A DNA stretch of 64,000 nt from Stenotrophomonas mori (GCF_023556335.1 NZ_JAIKTS010000003.1:187670-251669); one strand, 5' to 3'; positions 34,671 to 43,788 are shown, counted from the stretch's first letter. Notes: generated by a model not told the origin, from the sequence alone. Translations and numbers: made by a program.

Positions 34671-35435
34671 TCAGCGAAGGCTGTTGCGCGGTACTTCGAC
34701 CTGCATCGCCAGTGCCAGGTGGTCGGAATGGGCGGCGGCGACGGCCGCGGTATCGACGGTCCGCAGGGTGTCGCTGATCAGGATGTGGTCGATCGCCCGC
34801 TCCGGCCGCCAGCTCGGGAACGTCGGTACCAGGCACCCGGGGGGCTGCAGCCGGGTCTTGCGGTAGAGCACCTGCATCTCCGGGCGTTCGGCCATGCAGT
34901 TGAAGTCGCCCATCAGTACCGCGTTGGGATAGCTGGACAGCAGGTCGGCGATGAAGTCCAGCTGCGACAGGCGCGAGCCGACGCCCAGCGACAGGTGGGC
35001 CACGGCCACCGCCAGGCCCTCGCGGCCATCGCCGAAACGTGCCAGCAGCACGCCACGGCCGCCGATGCGGCCGGGCAGGGCGTGGTCCTGCACCTCCACT
35101 GGTTCCAGCTTGCTGAGCAGTCCGTTGGCGCTGGAGGCGACGCCGCCCATGCGCCGGTTGGGCTGGTGGCTCCAGTAGTTGAAGCCGGCGCGCTGGGCCA
35201 GGTAGTGGGTCTGGTTGGTGAAGCCCGAGCGCAGGCTGCCGGGATCGGCCTCCTGGAGGCCGACGATGTCGCGGCCGCTGGCCAGCCGCGCGATGGCGTC
35301 CAGGCTCGAGCGCTTGCTGCCGGCCGGCAGCGCGTGCGACCAGCTGCGGGTGAGGTAGTCGCTGTAGCGGCGCGTGCTGGAGCCGGCCTGGATGTTGGCC
35401 GTCAGCAACCGCAGGGTGTGGGGGGGGGATTTCAC
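34671..35435 (-). CDS. Endonuclease/exonuclease/phosphatase-family protein
   Basis: A 254-residue member of the Mg-dependent EEP fold. Visible motifs are LTANIQ (10-15), the metal-binding Glu in IVGLQEAD, the central VAHLSLG, MGDFN and the C-terminal AIDHIL...SDHLAL with the catalytic His. Substrate class (DNA, phospholipid or phosphoester) cannot be decided; there is no signal peptide. The start is GTG at 35435. Codons 3-6 form a run of nine C residues on the coding strand. It is the last gene of a minus-strand group with two dsbA genes and cytochrome c4. Confidence 0.8.
   Translation of the reverse strand: MKSPPHTLRLLTANIQAGSSTRRYSDYLTRSWSHALPAGSKRSSLDAIARLASGRDIVGLQEADPGSLRSGFTNQTHYLAQRAGFNYWSHQPNRRMGGVASSANGLLSKLEPVEVQDHALPGRIGGRGVLLARFGDGREGLAVAVAHLSLGVGSRLSQLDFIADLLSSYPNAVLMGDFNCMAERPEMQVLYRKTRLQPPGCLVPTFPSWRPERAIDHILISDTLRTVDTAAVAAAHSDHLALAMQVEVPRNSLR
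35420..35428 (-). repeat. Nine-base homopolymer inside the start of the EEP gene
   Basis: Nine consecutive C residues on the coding strand (G on the plus strand) cover codons 3-6 of the gene starting at 35435. A one-base slip here would destroy the frame. Confidence 0.85.
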
Positions 35436-35484
35436 GGCGGTCAGGACGCGGCGGCCACGCCCGGCGGGCGTGGCCGCGGAGGCG

Positions 35485-36327
35485 TCATTTGGCGTTGGCG
35501 GCGCGTTCGCGAGCGATCAGGTGGTCGGCGATGCGCAGCATGTCGTCGAAGCCCTTGCCCTTGACCAGGTACTTGCCGGCGACCACCAGCGACGGGGTGC
35601 CGCCGATCTTGCTGCGCTGGGCGAACTGCTTGGCGCGGTTGGTCTTGGCCACCACCGAGAAGCTGCCCATGGTGTCGGCGAAGGCCTTCGGATCAACCCC
35701 GTACTTGCCGTAGAACGCGGCGATGTCCTCGACCGAATCGCGGCCGCGCTCGCCCTTGAGCGACTGCTCGACATGGATGGCCGAATACAGCGCTTCATGG
35801 GTCTGCTCCTGCACGCCCAGCGCCTCGGCGGCGTAGAACGCGCGGCCGTAGTCGTCCCACATGCTGCCGAACATGGCCGGCACGTAGACGAAGCTGACGT
35901 CCGACGGCAGGCCGGCCTTCCAGGGACCGATGAGCGGCTGGAAGCGGGCGCAGGCGGGGCAGACGTAGCCGAAGAACTCGGCGACTTCGATCTTGCCGAC
36001 GGCCGGCTGGATCGGCTGGCCGCCTTCGATGACCACGTAGTCGGTGCCGGCGACCGGCTCCGGGCCGACCAGGCGCGCCTGTGCCGGAACCGGGGCCGGC
36101 GCGGAGGGGGCGTCCTCGCCGCTGGCGGCCTGGGCCGGGGCGGTGGTCTCGCCCTCGCCCTCGCCCTCGGCGGCGGGTGTGGCCGTGGGGGCGGGCGCGG
36201 CTTCGGCGGCGGCCGCCGGCTGCGCGTCGGTCGCCGGGGCGACGGCGTCGGCGGAGCCGTCCTGGGCCTTGCAGGCGACCATCAGCGGAAGCAGGGCCGT
36301 CAGGGCCAGTACGAAGCGGATCTTCAT
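35485..36327 (-). CDS. dsbA: DsbA-type thiol:disulfide lipoprotein with long linker
   Basis: A 280-residue periplasmic oxidoreductase. The signal ends in LPLMVAC, so lipidation at C19 is likely. It is followed by a 65-residue linker rich in Ala, Pro and Glu (including EGEGEGE), which could span from the membrane into the periplasm. The thioredoxin-fold domain begins near residue 90 and has the active site CPAC (C123/C126) and the cis-Pro loop GGTPSLV. Most DsbA proteins have CPHC; Ala in place of His suggests altered redox potential. A second dsbA lies 118 bases upstream on the same strand. The pair probably forms disulfides in exported proteins. Confidence 0.9.
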   Translation of the reverse strand: MKIRFVLALTALLPLMVACKAQDGSADAVAPATDAQPAAAAEAAPAPTATPAAEGEGEGETTAPAQAASGEDAPSAPAPVPAQARLVGPEPVAGTDYVVIEGGQPIQPAVGKIEVAEFFGYVCPACARFQPLIGPWKAGLPSDVSFVYVPAMFGSMWDDYGRAFYAAEALGVQEQTHEALYSAIHVEQSLKGERGRDSVEDIAAFYGKYGVDPKAFADTMGSFSVVAKTNRAKQFAQRSKIGGTPSLVVAGKYLVKGKGFDDMLRIADHLIARERAANAK

Positions 36328-36445
36328 CGGTGGATCTCCAGCGGAAATTCGTCGGGTCGTCAGGCCGTCGTGGGCGGCCGCGGGACGCATGATGCCATTA
36401 TGTGCGGGGTTGTCTGAACCGGCCGCCGGGGCGGCCGGCGGACGC

Positions 36446-37093
36446 TCAGCGGGCCGCCCCGGCGGCGCGTTCGCGCGCGACCAGTGCGTCGGCGACGCGC
36501 AGCTGCTCGTCGAAGTTCCTGCCCTTCACCAGGTACTTGCCATTGACGACCAGCGCCGGGGTGCCGGGAACCCGCACGCGCATGGCGAAGTCGCGTGCCG
36601 CCTGCAGCTTCTCATCGACCTGGGCGCTGCGCAGCGCCTCGATGTAGCGCTCCGGCTGCACCCCGTAGCCGGCATAGAACCCGGCCAGTTCCTGCGGCGA
36701 CACGTTCTGCATCGGCAGGCTCTGCCGCTGGTGCAGGGCCTTGAACAGGTCGCCATGGCTGCGTTCCAGCACGCCGACCTGTTCGGCGGCGTAGAAGGCG
36801 CGCGCATAGGCGTCCCAGTGGCCGCCGAAGGCCGCTGGCACCAGGGTGAGGCGCACGTCGGCCGGCAGCTTCGCCGCCCAGGCGGAGAGCTGCGGTTCGA
36901 AGTTGGCGCAGTGGATGCAGGGATAGCCGAAGACCTCCACCACCTCGATCTTGCCGGCCAGCGGTGCGAACGGGCCGGGCTCGGCGATCAGTTCGTAGTC
37001 CTGCCCTTCCACCGGTGCTTTCGTATCGGCGGCGCAGGCGGCCAGCGGCGACAGCGCCAGCAGCAGGAGGAACAGTCGCGGGAAACGTTTCAT
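36446..37093 (-). CDS. dsbA: DsbA-type thiol:disulfide lipoprotein
   Basis: A 215-residue periplasmic oxidoreductase paralogous to its neighbour but without the long linker. The lipobox PLAAC predicts lipidation at C20, and the active site is CIHC (C59/C62), with the cis-Pro loop VPGTPALVV. The ATG at 37093 is preceded by GGAGAA about eight bases upstream. The order cytochrome c4 - dsbA - dsbA on one strand is typical of Xanthomonadaceae. Different active-site dipeptides (IH against PA) suggest a division of labour between the two proteins. Confidence 0.9.
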   Translation of the reverse strand: MKRFPRLFLLLLALSPLAACAADTKAPVEGQDYELIAEPGPFAPLAGKIEVVEVFGYPCIHCANFEPQLSAWAAKLPADVRLTLVPAAFGGHWDAYARAFYAAEQVGVLERSHGDLFKALHQRQSLPMQNVSPQELAGFYAGYGVQPERYIEALRSAQVDEKLQAARDFAMRVRVPGTPALVVNGKYLVKGRNFDEQLRVADALVARERAAGAAR

Positions 37094-37183
37094 GGGGATT
37101 CTCCAAGCTGAAATGGATACGCCGACCGCGGAGGTCGGCGTAGCCGCGAACAAGGCCCGGGCCGCGGCGGCGGCCGCAGCGGA

Positions 37184-37969
37184 TCAGGGCCGGGGGGAAG
37201 CGCTGGCCAGGTCGCCGTCGTCGGCCCGCGCGTGCAGGCCCTGGACGTAGCTGGACAGGGCCTGGATCTCCTGCTCGGTCAGGCGGGCGGCGACCTCGGC
37301 CATTATGCGGAACTGCGACGGGTCGGTCTCCTGGGTCTGCCCGGCCTGGTAGTGCTGCAGGCGCTGGGCGACATAGCCGGCGTACTGCCCGCCGATGTGC
37401 GGGTAGGCCGGGCCCGGGTTGCCGGCGCCGGTGGGGCCGTGGCAGGCGAAGCAGGCCGGGATGTCGCGGCCGGCGTCACCGCCCAGGTACAGCTTCTGGC
37501 CGATCTCGTAGAACTTCGTGCCGGCATACGGGCCGTCCTCGATCACCATGTCGTCGGCCACGCCGGCGCCGCTGCGCTGCCCGGCGTAGAACGCGCCGAT
37601 GTCGCGCATGTCCTGCGCGGTGAGGTCCTGCACGAAGGGCAGCATGGCGGCCACCGCGCCCTCGGTGCGCTGGCCGCCGGCGATCAGCGCCAGCTGCCGG
37701 GCGGTATAGGTTTCGCTCTGTCCGGCCAGCCGTGGGTACATCTCCACCGGGGAGTTGCCGTCGGCGCCATGGCAGGCGGCGCAGACCTGCGCCTTCTCCT
37801 CGCCGGCGGCGGCGTCGCCGGCCACGGTCTTGCCGAGATCGATCTCCAGCGGCGCGGTCTGCACCGGGGCGTTGTCGGGCACCGGGATGACCGAGCTCTG
37901 TGCGAAGGCGACGACGGCGATGAGCGGAACGGCGAAGGCGGTGATGGCTGAGACACGAGCATGGCGCAT
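37184..37969 (-). CDS. Cytochrome c4, dihaem
   Basis: A 261-residue exported dihaem cytochrome. The signal peptide (ITAFAVPLIAVVAFA) is followed by two cytochrome c domains with CXXCH motifs CAACH and CFACH. The distal Met ligands are probably in AAMLPFV and RIMAEVA. Cytochromes c4 carry electrons to terminal oxidases in the periplasm. It is divergent from engB with about 130 bases between starts and lies 90 bases before dsbA on the same strand. The C-terminal tail (about 15 residues) is polar and not conserved. Confidence 0.92.
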   Translation of the reverse strand: MRHARVSAITAFAVPLIAVVAFAQSSVIPVPDNAPVQTAPLEIDLGKTVAGDAAAGEEKAQVCAACHGADGNSPVEMYPRLAGQSETYTARQLALIAGGQRTEGAVAAMLPFVQDLTAQDMRDIGAFYAGQRSGAGVADDMVIEDGPYAGTKFYEIGQKLYLGGDAGRDIPACFACHGPTGAGNPGPAYPHIGGQYAGYVAQRLQHYQAGQTQETDPSQFRIMAEVAARLTEQEIQALSSYVQGLHARADDGDLASASPRP

Positions 37970-38097
37970 GCGGAAGCTCCGTGTTGGACAGGCCGGGCGG
38001 GTTCCCGGCCGGCATCGGTCGGATTATCGGCGCCGTTTCCTCGCAGGGTCAACGCGCGATGCCGCATGCGGCGCCGCGGCATGCGATCCTATGTCCC

Positions 38098-38736
38098 ATG
38101 TCACAGCTCCTAGAACGCGCCCATTACCTGCTTTCCGCCCACAACGCCCGGCAATTGCCGCCCGATGCGGGTGCCGAAGTGGCGTTCGCCGGCCGCTCGA
38201 ATGCCGGGAAATCCAGCGCGCTCAACGCGCTGACGCGCCAGAACGCGCTGGCCCGGGTCTCCAAGACGCCCGGGCGCACCCAGCAGCTGGTGTACTTCCA
38301 GGTGACCCCGGAAGCGCACCTGGTGGACCTGCCCGGGTACGGGTACGCGAAGGTGCCGCAGGATCTGCAGGCGCACTGGCAGGCCTTCATCGACACCTAT
38401 TTCCGCACCCGCCAGGCGCTGCGCGGACTGGTGGTGGTGATGGACATCCGCCATCCGCTGAAGGACTACGACCGGCAGATGCTGTCCTACGCGGTCCAGC
38501 GCGGCCTGCCCGCGCATGCCCTGCTGACCAAGGCCGACAAGCTCGGCCGTGGGCAGCAGGGGCTGGCGCTGCAGAAGGTCCGCAAGGAACTGGTGGCCGC
38601 CTACGGGGACACCGTCGGCGTGCAGACCTTTTCCGGCGAATCGCGTCTGGGCGTGGACCAGGCGCGGTCGGTGATCGGTGCCTGGCTGGGCCTGAACCCG
38701 CCGGCGCCGGACGGCGGCGACCGGCCAGCGGGCTAA
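38098..38736 (+). CDS. engB: Ribosome biogenesis GTPase EngB/YihA
   Basis: A 212-residue GTPase needed for late 50S ribosome assembly. Its G motifs are clear: G1 GRSNAGKSS (33-41), G2 around KTPGRTQQ, G3 DLPGYG and G4 TKADKL. The ATG at 38098 was chosen because the next upstream in-frame starts add a non-conserved extension. The TAA stop overlaps the stop of the convergent metallo-hydrolase gene in the sequence CTAA, so the two genes share their last bases. Confidence 0.95.
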   Translation: MSQLLERAHYLLSAHNARQLPPDAGAEVAFAGRSNAGKSSALNALTRQNALARVSKTPGRTQQLVYFQVTPEAHLVDLPGYGYAKVPQDLQAHWQAFIDTYFRTRQALRGLVVVMDIRHPLKDYDRQMLSYAVQRGLPAHALLTKADKLGRGQQGLALQKVRKELVAAYGDTVGVQTFSGESRLGVDQARSVIGAWLGLNPPAPDGGDRPAG

Positions 38737-39701
38737 GGGACCAGCGGCGAGAACTCGCCCGGCACCCAGGCGAAGCCGTCGCCTTCGCTGCGCACATGGC
38801 CCAGGCCGGGGAACGGCAGGTGCGCGCCGGCCACCCAGCTGCCGCGCGCGGCGGCCTCGGCCATGATCCGGCGGCGGCTGGCGATGGCGGCGGGACGGTC
38901 GCTGTCGGCCTCGTAGCTGGCCTCCGGCCGGGCGAACTGCACCGCATGGAAGTGCACGATGTCGCCCCAGACCAGCAGCTGTCCGCTGCCGCCGTCGATG
39001 CGCCATGAGACATGGCCCGGGGTATGCCCGTGGGTATCCACCGCGGTGACGCCGGCCGGCAGCGGGGTGCCGGGAGCGAAGCGCCGCAGCCGCCCGGCCG
39101 CCTGGTAGGGGGCCACCGCGGCCCGGGCCAGCGGGAACGCGAAACGCAGCGCCCGCGGTGCGCGGGCCTCATTGTCCGGATCCAGCCAATAGTCGGCGTC
39201 GGCCTGCGACAGCCAGACGGTGGCCTTGGCGAAGGCCGGCCGGCCGTCGGCGTCGAGTACCCCGCACAGATGGTCCGGATGGGCGTGGGTCAGCAGTACG
39301 TCGTCGACCTCCGCCGGGTCGTAGCCGGCCGCGCGCAGGTTGCCCAGCACCTGGCCGAGCCCGGGACCGAAGCACTGCGCGGTCCCGGCGTCCACCAGCA
39401 TCAGGTGCGTGCCGCGCTGCACGAGGTAGGCGTTGACCGCGGTCTGCAGGCCTTTGCCGTCCTCCGGGACGTAGCGCTGGTCGAGCAGGCGGACGACGGC
39501 GCCGGGATCGATGCCGACCAGCTCCTGCCGGCCAAGGGCGACGGTGCCGTCGAACAGCGCGGTGACCTGCAGGTCGCCGATCCGCTGGTGGTACACGCCG
39601 GGGACCTGGGTGCCGGGGTGATGGGCGGTGGCGGCCTGGACGGGGCAGCCGAGCAGCAGCAGGGCCGCGGCGGCGAGGTGGCGGAGCGGGGGCAGGGGCA
39701 T
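38733..39701 (-). CDS. Exported metallo-beta-lactamase-fold hydrolase
   Basis: A 322-residue MBL-fold enzyme with an N-terminal signal peptide (LAAAALLLLGCPVQAATA). The Zn-binding motif is THAHPDHLCG (HxHxDH); further ligands are probably the His in DTHGHTPGH, the Asp in WGDIVH and the His in GAHLPFPG. Relatives act as lactonases or hydrolases of unknown substrate, and beta-lactamase activity cannot be assumed. An AraC-type regulator lies 103 bases upstream on the same strand and may control it. Convergent overlap with engB is four bases. Confidence 0.88.
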   Translation of the reverse strand: MPLPPLRHLAAAALLLLGCPVQAATAHHPGTQVPGVYHQRIGDLQVTALFDGTVALGRQELVGIDPGAVVRLLDQRYVPEDGKGLQTAVNAYLVQRGTHLMLVDAGTAQCFGPGLGQVLGNLRAAGYDPAEVDDVLLTHAHPDHLCGVLDADGRPAFAKATVWLSQADADYWLDPDNEARAPRALRFAFPLARAAVAPYQAAGRLRRFAPGTPLPAGVTAVDTHGHTPGHVSWRIDGGSGQLLVWGDIVHFHAVQFARPEASYEADSDRPAAIASRRRIMAEAAARGSWVAGAHLPFPGLGHVRSEGDGFAWVPGEFSPLVP

Positions 39702-39804
39702 GGCGGAAGGTTCCAGGACAGGCGGCGGTGCCGCGGGCGTTCCATGCTGCGCCGGGGCGTGCGCGCGTACCGCTCAGAATGCGCCGCGCGCCGCTCAGGA
39801 CGGT

Positions 39805-40638
39805 TCAGCTGTTGCCGATGGCCGAGGGGTCCATGCCGTAGCGTTCGGCGAAGCGCCGGTTGAAGCTGGACAGCGAGCGGTAGCCGGCGCGCGCGGCGAC
39901 GGTTTTCAGGGGCAGGCGCGAGGTGTAGAGCAGCTGCATGGCATGGGCCAGGCGGGCGTCGCCGACCAGTGTGCGCAGGGGAGCGCCTTCGGCGGCCAGG
40001 CGGCGGCGCAGGGTGGCGCCGCTGAGGCCGAGGTGCGCTTCGAAGTCGCGCGATTGCCAGGCGCGGTCCGGATGCGCGGCGACCAGGTCGCGGATGCGGT
40101 CGCCGAGGCTGGGCGCCGGGGGAACCAGCAGGCCGCCCTGGCCCTGGTTGCAGAACGCCACGGTGAGGGCGGCCAGGGCCAGCCGCGCGCCGGTGTAGTC
40201 GCCGCGCTCCAGGGCCTGGCGCCAGTGCAGCAGCGGCGTGCCGTGCGCGGCCAGCGGCAGGCGAGTCAGCGTATCGCCGGGCCCGGGCAACGGGCCGCTC
40301 CACAGCGCGCGTGCCGCGGCCAGCACCTCGCTGCACAGCGGCACGATGGCGCTGAGGTAGAGGCCGGTGTGCGGATCGGGCAGGTTGACCACGTCGATCC
40401 GGCAGCGGCGGGTGACCAGGAACAGGTCGCCGGGGGCCAGCTCCAGGCGTTTCCCGGCAACGCTTGCGCGCTTGCGGCCCTGCAGCAGGATCGCGAACTG
40501 CGGGTGCGGGATCTCCACCGACGAGGCGCCATGCTCGCGGCGCGCGGTGACGCAGGCGTAGCCTTCGGCGCGCGGGCAGTCGGCCAGCGTCGCCAACTGT
40601 GCGAGCAGCGCCGCGGCGGGCTGCGGGCCGGTCTCCAT
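39805..40638 (-). CDS. AraC-family transcriptional regulator
   Basis: A 277-residue regulator. The N-terminal half has a cupin-like effector domain (PQFAILLQGRKRASVAG...LAPGDLFLV) and the C-terminal half holds two helix-turn-helix motifs (FEAHLGLSGATLRRRLAAEG and VAARAGYRSLSSFNRRFAERYG). It resembles regulators linked to alcohol or drug response, but no ligand can be named. Its ATG overlaps the stop of the upstream VIT gene (TGATG), so the two are translationally coupled; the metallo-hydrolase gene follows. It may control both neighbours. Confidence 0.88.
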   Translation of the reverse strand: METGPQPAAALLAQLATLADCPRAEGYACVTARREHGASSVEIPHPQFAILLQGRKRASVAGKRLELAPGDLFLVTRRCRIDVVNLPDPHTGLYLSAIVPLCSEVLAAARALWSGPLPGPGDTLTRLPLAAHGTPLLHWRQALERGDYTGARLALAALTVAFCNQGQGGLLVPPAPSLGDRIRDLVAAHPDRAWQSRDFEAHLGLSGATLRRRLAAEGAPLRTLVGDARLAHAMQLLYTSRLPLKTVAARAGYRSLSSFNRRFAERYGMDPSAIGNS

Positions 40639-41342
40639 CAGCCGCCGCTGCGGGTGTCGAACAGGGTGCCGATGGCGGCGGCCGCGGCCATCGCCAGGGC
40701 GCCCCAGAACATCACCCGCAGGGCCCCGCGCAGGCGCGGCGCGCCACCGACGTGGGCCGCCATGGCGCCGGTGGCGGCGAGGCCGGCAAGGGTCGACAGG
40801 GTGGTGATCGGCGCCACCCGGGCATGCGGCGCCAGCAGGGCGGTCAGTACCGGCAGGGCGGCACCGGCCACGAACGCGGCGGCCGAGGCCAGGGCCGCCT
40901 GCAGCGGCCGCGCACGGAGTTCGTCGGTGATGCCGAGTTCATCGCGCGCGTGCGCGCCCAGCGCATCGTGGGCGGTGAGTTGTATGGCCACCTCGTGCGC
41001 CAGCTCCGGCGACAGGCCGCGGCGGCGGTAGATGCCGGCCAGCTCTTCCAGCTCGGTGTGCGGGTCGCTGTCCAGCTCGTGCCGTTCCAGCGCCAGGTCG
41101 GCGCGTTCGGTGTCGGCCTGCGACTGCACGGAGACATATTCCCCGGCGGCCATCGACATGGCGCCGGCCACGGTGCCGGCCACGCCGGTGGCCAGCACCG
41201 TGGAGGCCGGGGCGCCGCTGGCGGCGATGCCGACCACCAGGCCGGCGACCGAGACGATGCCGTCGTTGGCGCCGAGCACGGCGGCGCGCAGCCAGCCGAC
41301 GCGGTCGGAGCGGTGGGTTTCCGTATGTGCGGGGCGGTCCAT
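40638..41342 (-). CDS. VIT/CCC1-family membrane transporter
   Basis: A 234-residue inner-membrane protein of the vacuolar iron transporter family, which moves Fe or Mn. It shows the family start RVGWLRAAVLGANDGIVSVAGLVVG, a second helix with GEYVSVQSQADTE, an acidic cytoplasmic metal-binding region (ALERHELDSDPHTELEELAGIY), and three hydrophobic segments in the C-terminal half. The ATG at 41342 is the only good start before the first motif. It is coupled to the AraC gene by a TGATG overlap. The 330 bases upstream (41343-41671) contain no gene and presumably hold divergent promoters for this operon and gshA. Confidence 0.88.
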   Translation of the reverse strand: MDRPAHTETHRSDRVGWLRAAVLGANDGIVSVAGLVVGIAASGAPASTVLATGVAGTVAGAMSMAAGEYVSVQSQADTERADLALERHELDSDPHTELEELAGIYRRRGLSPELAHEVAIQLTAHDALGAHARDELGITDELRARPLQAALASAAAFVAGAALPVLTALLAPHARVAPITTLSTLAGLAATGAMAAHVGGAPRLRGALRVMFWGALAMAAAAAIGTLFDTRSGG

Positions 41343-41671
41343 GGCGCCAGTGTAGGGGGCGGCGATGTGGGTTGTCGCATGCGTGCCGCGCTTACGGCCG
41401 CCGGGCATGCGGTCACCGATGGGATGCTGAAATCCGCCACATCCACATGCCGGCAATGATGGCCACGATATAGTGCGCGCCAGGAACCGGTTCGCGAGTG
41501 CGTCGTGAGCGCAGGCCTGCGGTCCTGGATGGAATGGCGCGGGTGCACACCGCCGTTGGCCATGCCGGTAACAGGACCCAGGGCCGACGCCGCGGGCACC
41601 GGGCCGGTTCTTGTGATGCCGGGGGCCGACCCCCATGTCCCCGCCCTGAACCGAACCGTGCGAGCCAGACC

Positions 41672-43036
41672 TTGTCGAGTCCCAGCCACGTCGCCGACAC
41701 CCCCATCACCGACCGCGATACGCTGCTGCAGAGCATCGCCACGGGCGAGAAGCCGAAGACGCAGTGGCGCATCGGCACGGAGCACGAGAAGTTCGGCTTC
41801 CGCCTCGACGACCTGCGTCCGCCGGCCTACGAGGGCGAGCGCGGCATCGCCGCGCTGCTTGCCGGGCTGACCCGTTTCGGCTGGGAGCCGGTGCGGGAGG
41901 ACGGCAACACCATCGCCCTGCTGCGCGACGGCGCCTCGGTGTCGCTGGAGCCGGCCGGGCAGCTGGAGCTGTCCGGCGCCGCGCTGGAGAGCATCCACCA
42001 GACCTGCGTGGAGACCGGCACCCACCTCAACGAGGTGGCGCAGGTGGCCGGCGAGCTGCAGCTCGGCTTCCTCGGGATGGGCTTCCAGCCCCGCTGGGCG
42101 CGCGCGGACATGCCGTGGATGCCCAAGGGGCGGTACCAGATCATGAAGCGCTACATGCCCCGGGTCGGCACGCTCGGCCTGGACATGATGACCCGGACCT
42201 GCACGGTGCAGGTCAACCTGGATTTCGCCAGCGAAGCGGACATGGTGAAGAAGTTCCGCGTGTCGCTGGCGCTGCAGCCGATCGCCACCGCGCTGTTCGC
42301 CGATTCACCGTTCACCGAGGGCCGTCCCAACGGCTACCTGAGCTACCGCTCGCAGATCTGGACCGATACCGACCCGGACCGCACCGGCATGCTCGATTTC
42401 GTGTTCGAGGACGGGTTCGGCTATGAGCGCTACGTGGACTACCTGCTCGACGTGCCGATGTACTTCTCGTATCGCGACGGCGTGTACCACGACCTCAGCG
42501 GACAGTCGTTCCGGCGCTTCCTGGAGGGAGGGCTGGAGGCGTTGCCGGGCGCGCTGCCGACGCTGCGCGACTGGTCCGACCACATGACCACCGCCTTCCC
42601 GGAAGTGCGCCTGAAGAAGTACCTGGAGATGCGCGGCGCCGACAGCGGCCCGTGGAGCCGGATCTGCGCGTTGCCGGCGTTCTGGGTGGGACTGCTGTAC
42701 GACCAGACCGCGCTGGACGCTGCCTGGGACCTGGTGAAGGATTTCAGCCTGGCCGAGCGCCATGCCCTGCGCGACGGTGTACCGGAGCAGGCGATGAACC
42801 TGCCGTTCCGCGGCGGCAGCGTGCGCGACCTGGCGCGGCGCGCGCTGGAGATCTCCCGCGAGGGCCTGCGGCGGCGCGCCGCGCTCAATGCCGACGGCCA
42901 GGACGAGACCCGCTTCCTGGACGTGCTGCAGGAGATCGTCGATTCCGGAAAGACCGCCGCCGAGCGCAAGCTGGCGCTGTTCCACGGCGCCTGGAACGGC
43001 CGCGTCGACCCGGTGTTCCGCGAGTTCGCCTACTGA
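41672..43036 (+). CDS. gshA: Glutamate-cysteine ligase, plant-type
   Basis: A 454-residue enzyme catalysing the first step of glutathione synthesis. It is of the class shared by alphaproteobacteria, xanthomonads and plants rather than the E. coli type. Key segments are RIGTEHEKFGF, SLEPAGQLELSG, LGMGFQPRW and RTCTVQVNLD. The best start is a TTG at 41672, since no ATG or GTG lies in frame between the upstream open region and the conserved core; the N-terminus MSSPSHVADTPITDRD fits the family. A glutathione S-transferase gene follows 59 bases later on the same strand, and glutathione-dependent formaldehyde genes lie 3 kb further on. Confidence 0.9.
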   Translation: MSSPSHVADTPITDRDTLLQSIATGEKPKTQWRIGTEHEKFGFRLDDLRPPAYEGERGIAALLAGLTRFGWEPVREDGNTIALLRDGASVSLEPAGQLELSGAALESIHQTCVETGTHLNEVAQVAGELQLGFLGMGFQPRWARADMPWMPKGRYQIMKRYMPRVGTLGLDMMTRTCTVQVNLDFASEADMVKKFRVSLALQPIATALFADSPFTEGRPNGYLSYRSQIWTDTDPDRTGMLDFVFEDGFGYERYVDYLLDVPMYFSYRDGVYHDLSGQSFRRFLEGGLEALPGALPTLRDWSDHMTTAFPEVRLKKYLEMRGADSGPWSRICALPAFWVGLLYDQTALDAAWDLVKDFSLAERHALRDGVPEQAMNLPFRGGSVRDLARRALEISREGLRRRAALNADGQDETRFLDVLQEIVDSGKTAAERKLALFHGAWNGRVDPVFREFAY

Positions 43037-43095
43037 CCGCGGGGCCGCGGACGGCATTGCTAGACTGCGTGCGACCTACGCTGGAGGTGGCACGC

Positions 43096-43734
43096 ATGGC
43101 CGGAACGACGGACGGAATCGTTTTCTATACCAGCCCGCAGTCGCGGGGCCGCATGGTTCGCTGGATGCTGGAAGAGCTCGGCGTGCCCTACCGGGCCGAG
43201 CTGCTGGACCTGCGGGCCGGGGTGAAGGCGCCCGCCTACCGGGCGATCAACCCCATGGGCAAGGTGCCGGCGCTGGTCCACCGCGGCGTAGTGGTCACCG
43301 AGACCGCGGCCATCTGCAGCTACCTGGCCGATGCCTTTCCGGCGGCGGGACTGGCACCGGCGCCGGACGACCCGCTGCGCGGCGCCTATTTCCGCTGGCT
43401 GTTCTTTGCTGCGGGCCCGGTGGAGGCCGCGGTCAGCGCCCGGGCGCTGGGCCTGCTGGCGCCGGCGGAGAAGGCCGGGATGGTCGGGTACGGCAGTTTC
43501 GACCGGGTGGTGGACACCCTGGAACTGACGGTCGCCGGCGCCGCGCCCTGGCTGCTGGGGGCAAGGTTCAGCGCCGCCGACGTCTACCTGGGCAGCCAGG
43601 TGCTGTGGGGCCTCATGTTCCGGACGCTGCCGGAGCAGCCGGTGTTCGTGGAGTACGCGGCACGGCTGCGGGCGCGGCCGGCCTGGCAGCGTGCCAGCGC
43701 GCTGGACGATGCCGCGGCGGCCTCGGCGTCTTGA
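43096..43734 (+). CDS. Glutathione S-transferase
   Basis: A 212-residue transferase with an N-terminal thioredoxin-like domain (IVFYTSPQSRGRMVRWMLEE) and an all-helical C-terminal domain. The loop with cis-Pro and the glutathione gamma-Glu contact is present (MGKVPALVH, ETAAICSYLAD). The catalytic residue is probably Ser or Tyr in YTSPQSRG. The ATG at 43096 has a strong ribosome-binding site GGAGGTGG six bases upstream. It probably detoxifies electrophiles with the product of gshA; substrates are unknown. Confidence 0.9.
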   Translation: MAGTTDGIVFYTSPQSRGRMVRWMLEELGVPYRAELLDLRAGVKAPAYRAINPMGKVPALVHRGVVVTETAAICSYLADAFPAAGLAPAPDDPLRGAYFRWLFFAAGPVEAAVSARALGLLAPAEKAGMVGYGSFDRVVDTLELTVAGAAPWLLGARFSAADVYLGSQVLWGLMFRTLPEQPVFVEYAARLRARPAWQRASALDDAAAASAS

Positions 43735-43788
43735 GCCCTTGGGGGCGGCGCGGCGTTCCATCCCGCGTCGCGGAAGGTGGGCGCGGGA

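Noticed and set aside
41498..41671. N-terminal extension of glutamate-cysteine ligase to an upstream start
   Set aside because: The extra 58 residues are Arg/Gly-rich and unlike the family. The TTG at 41672 yields a normal N-terminus.
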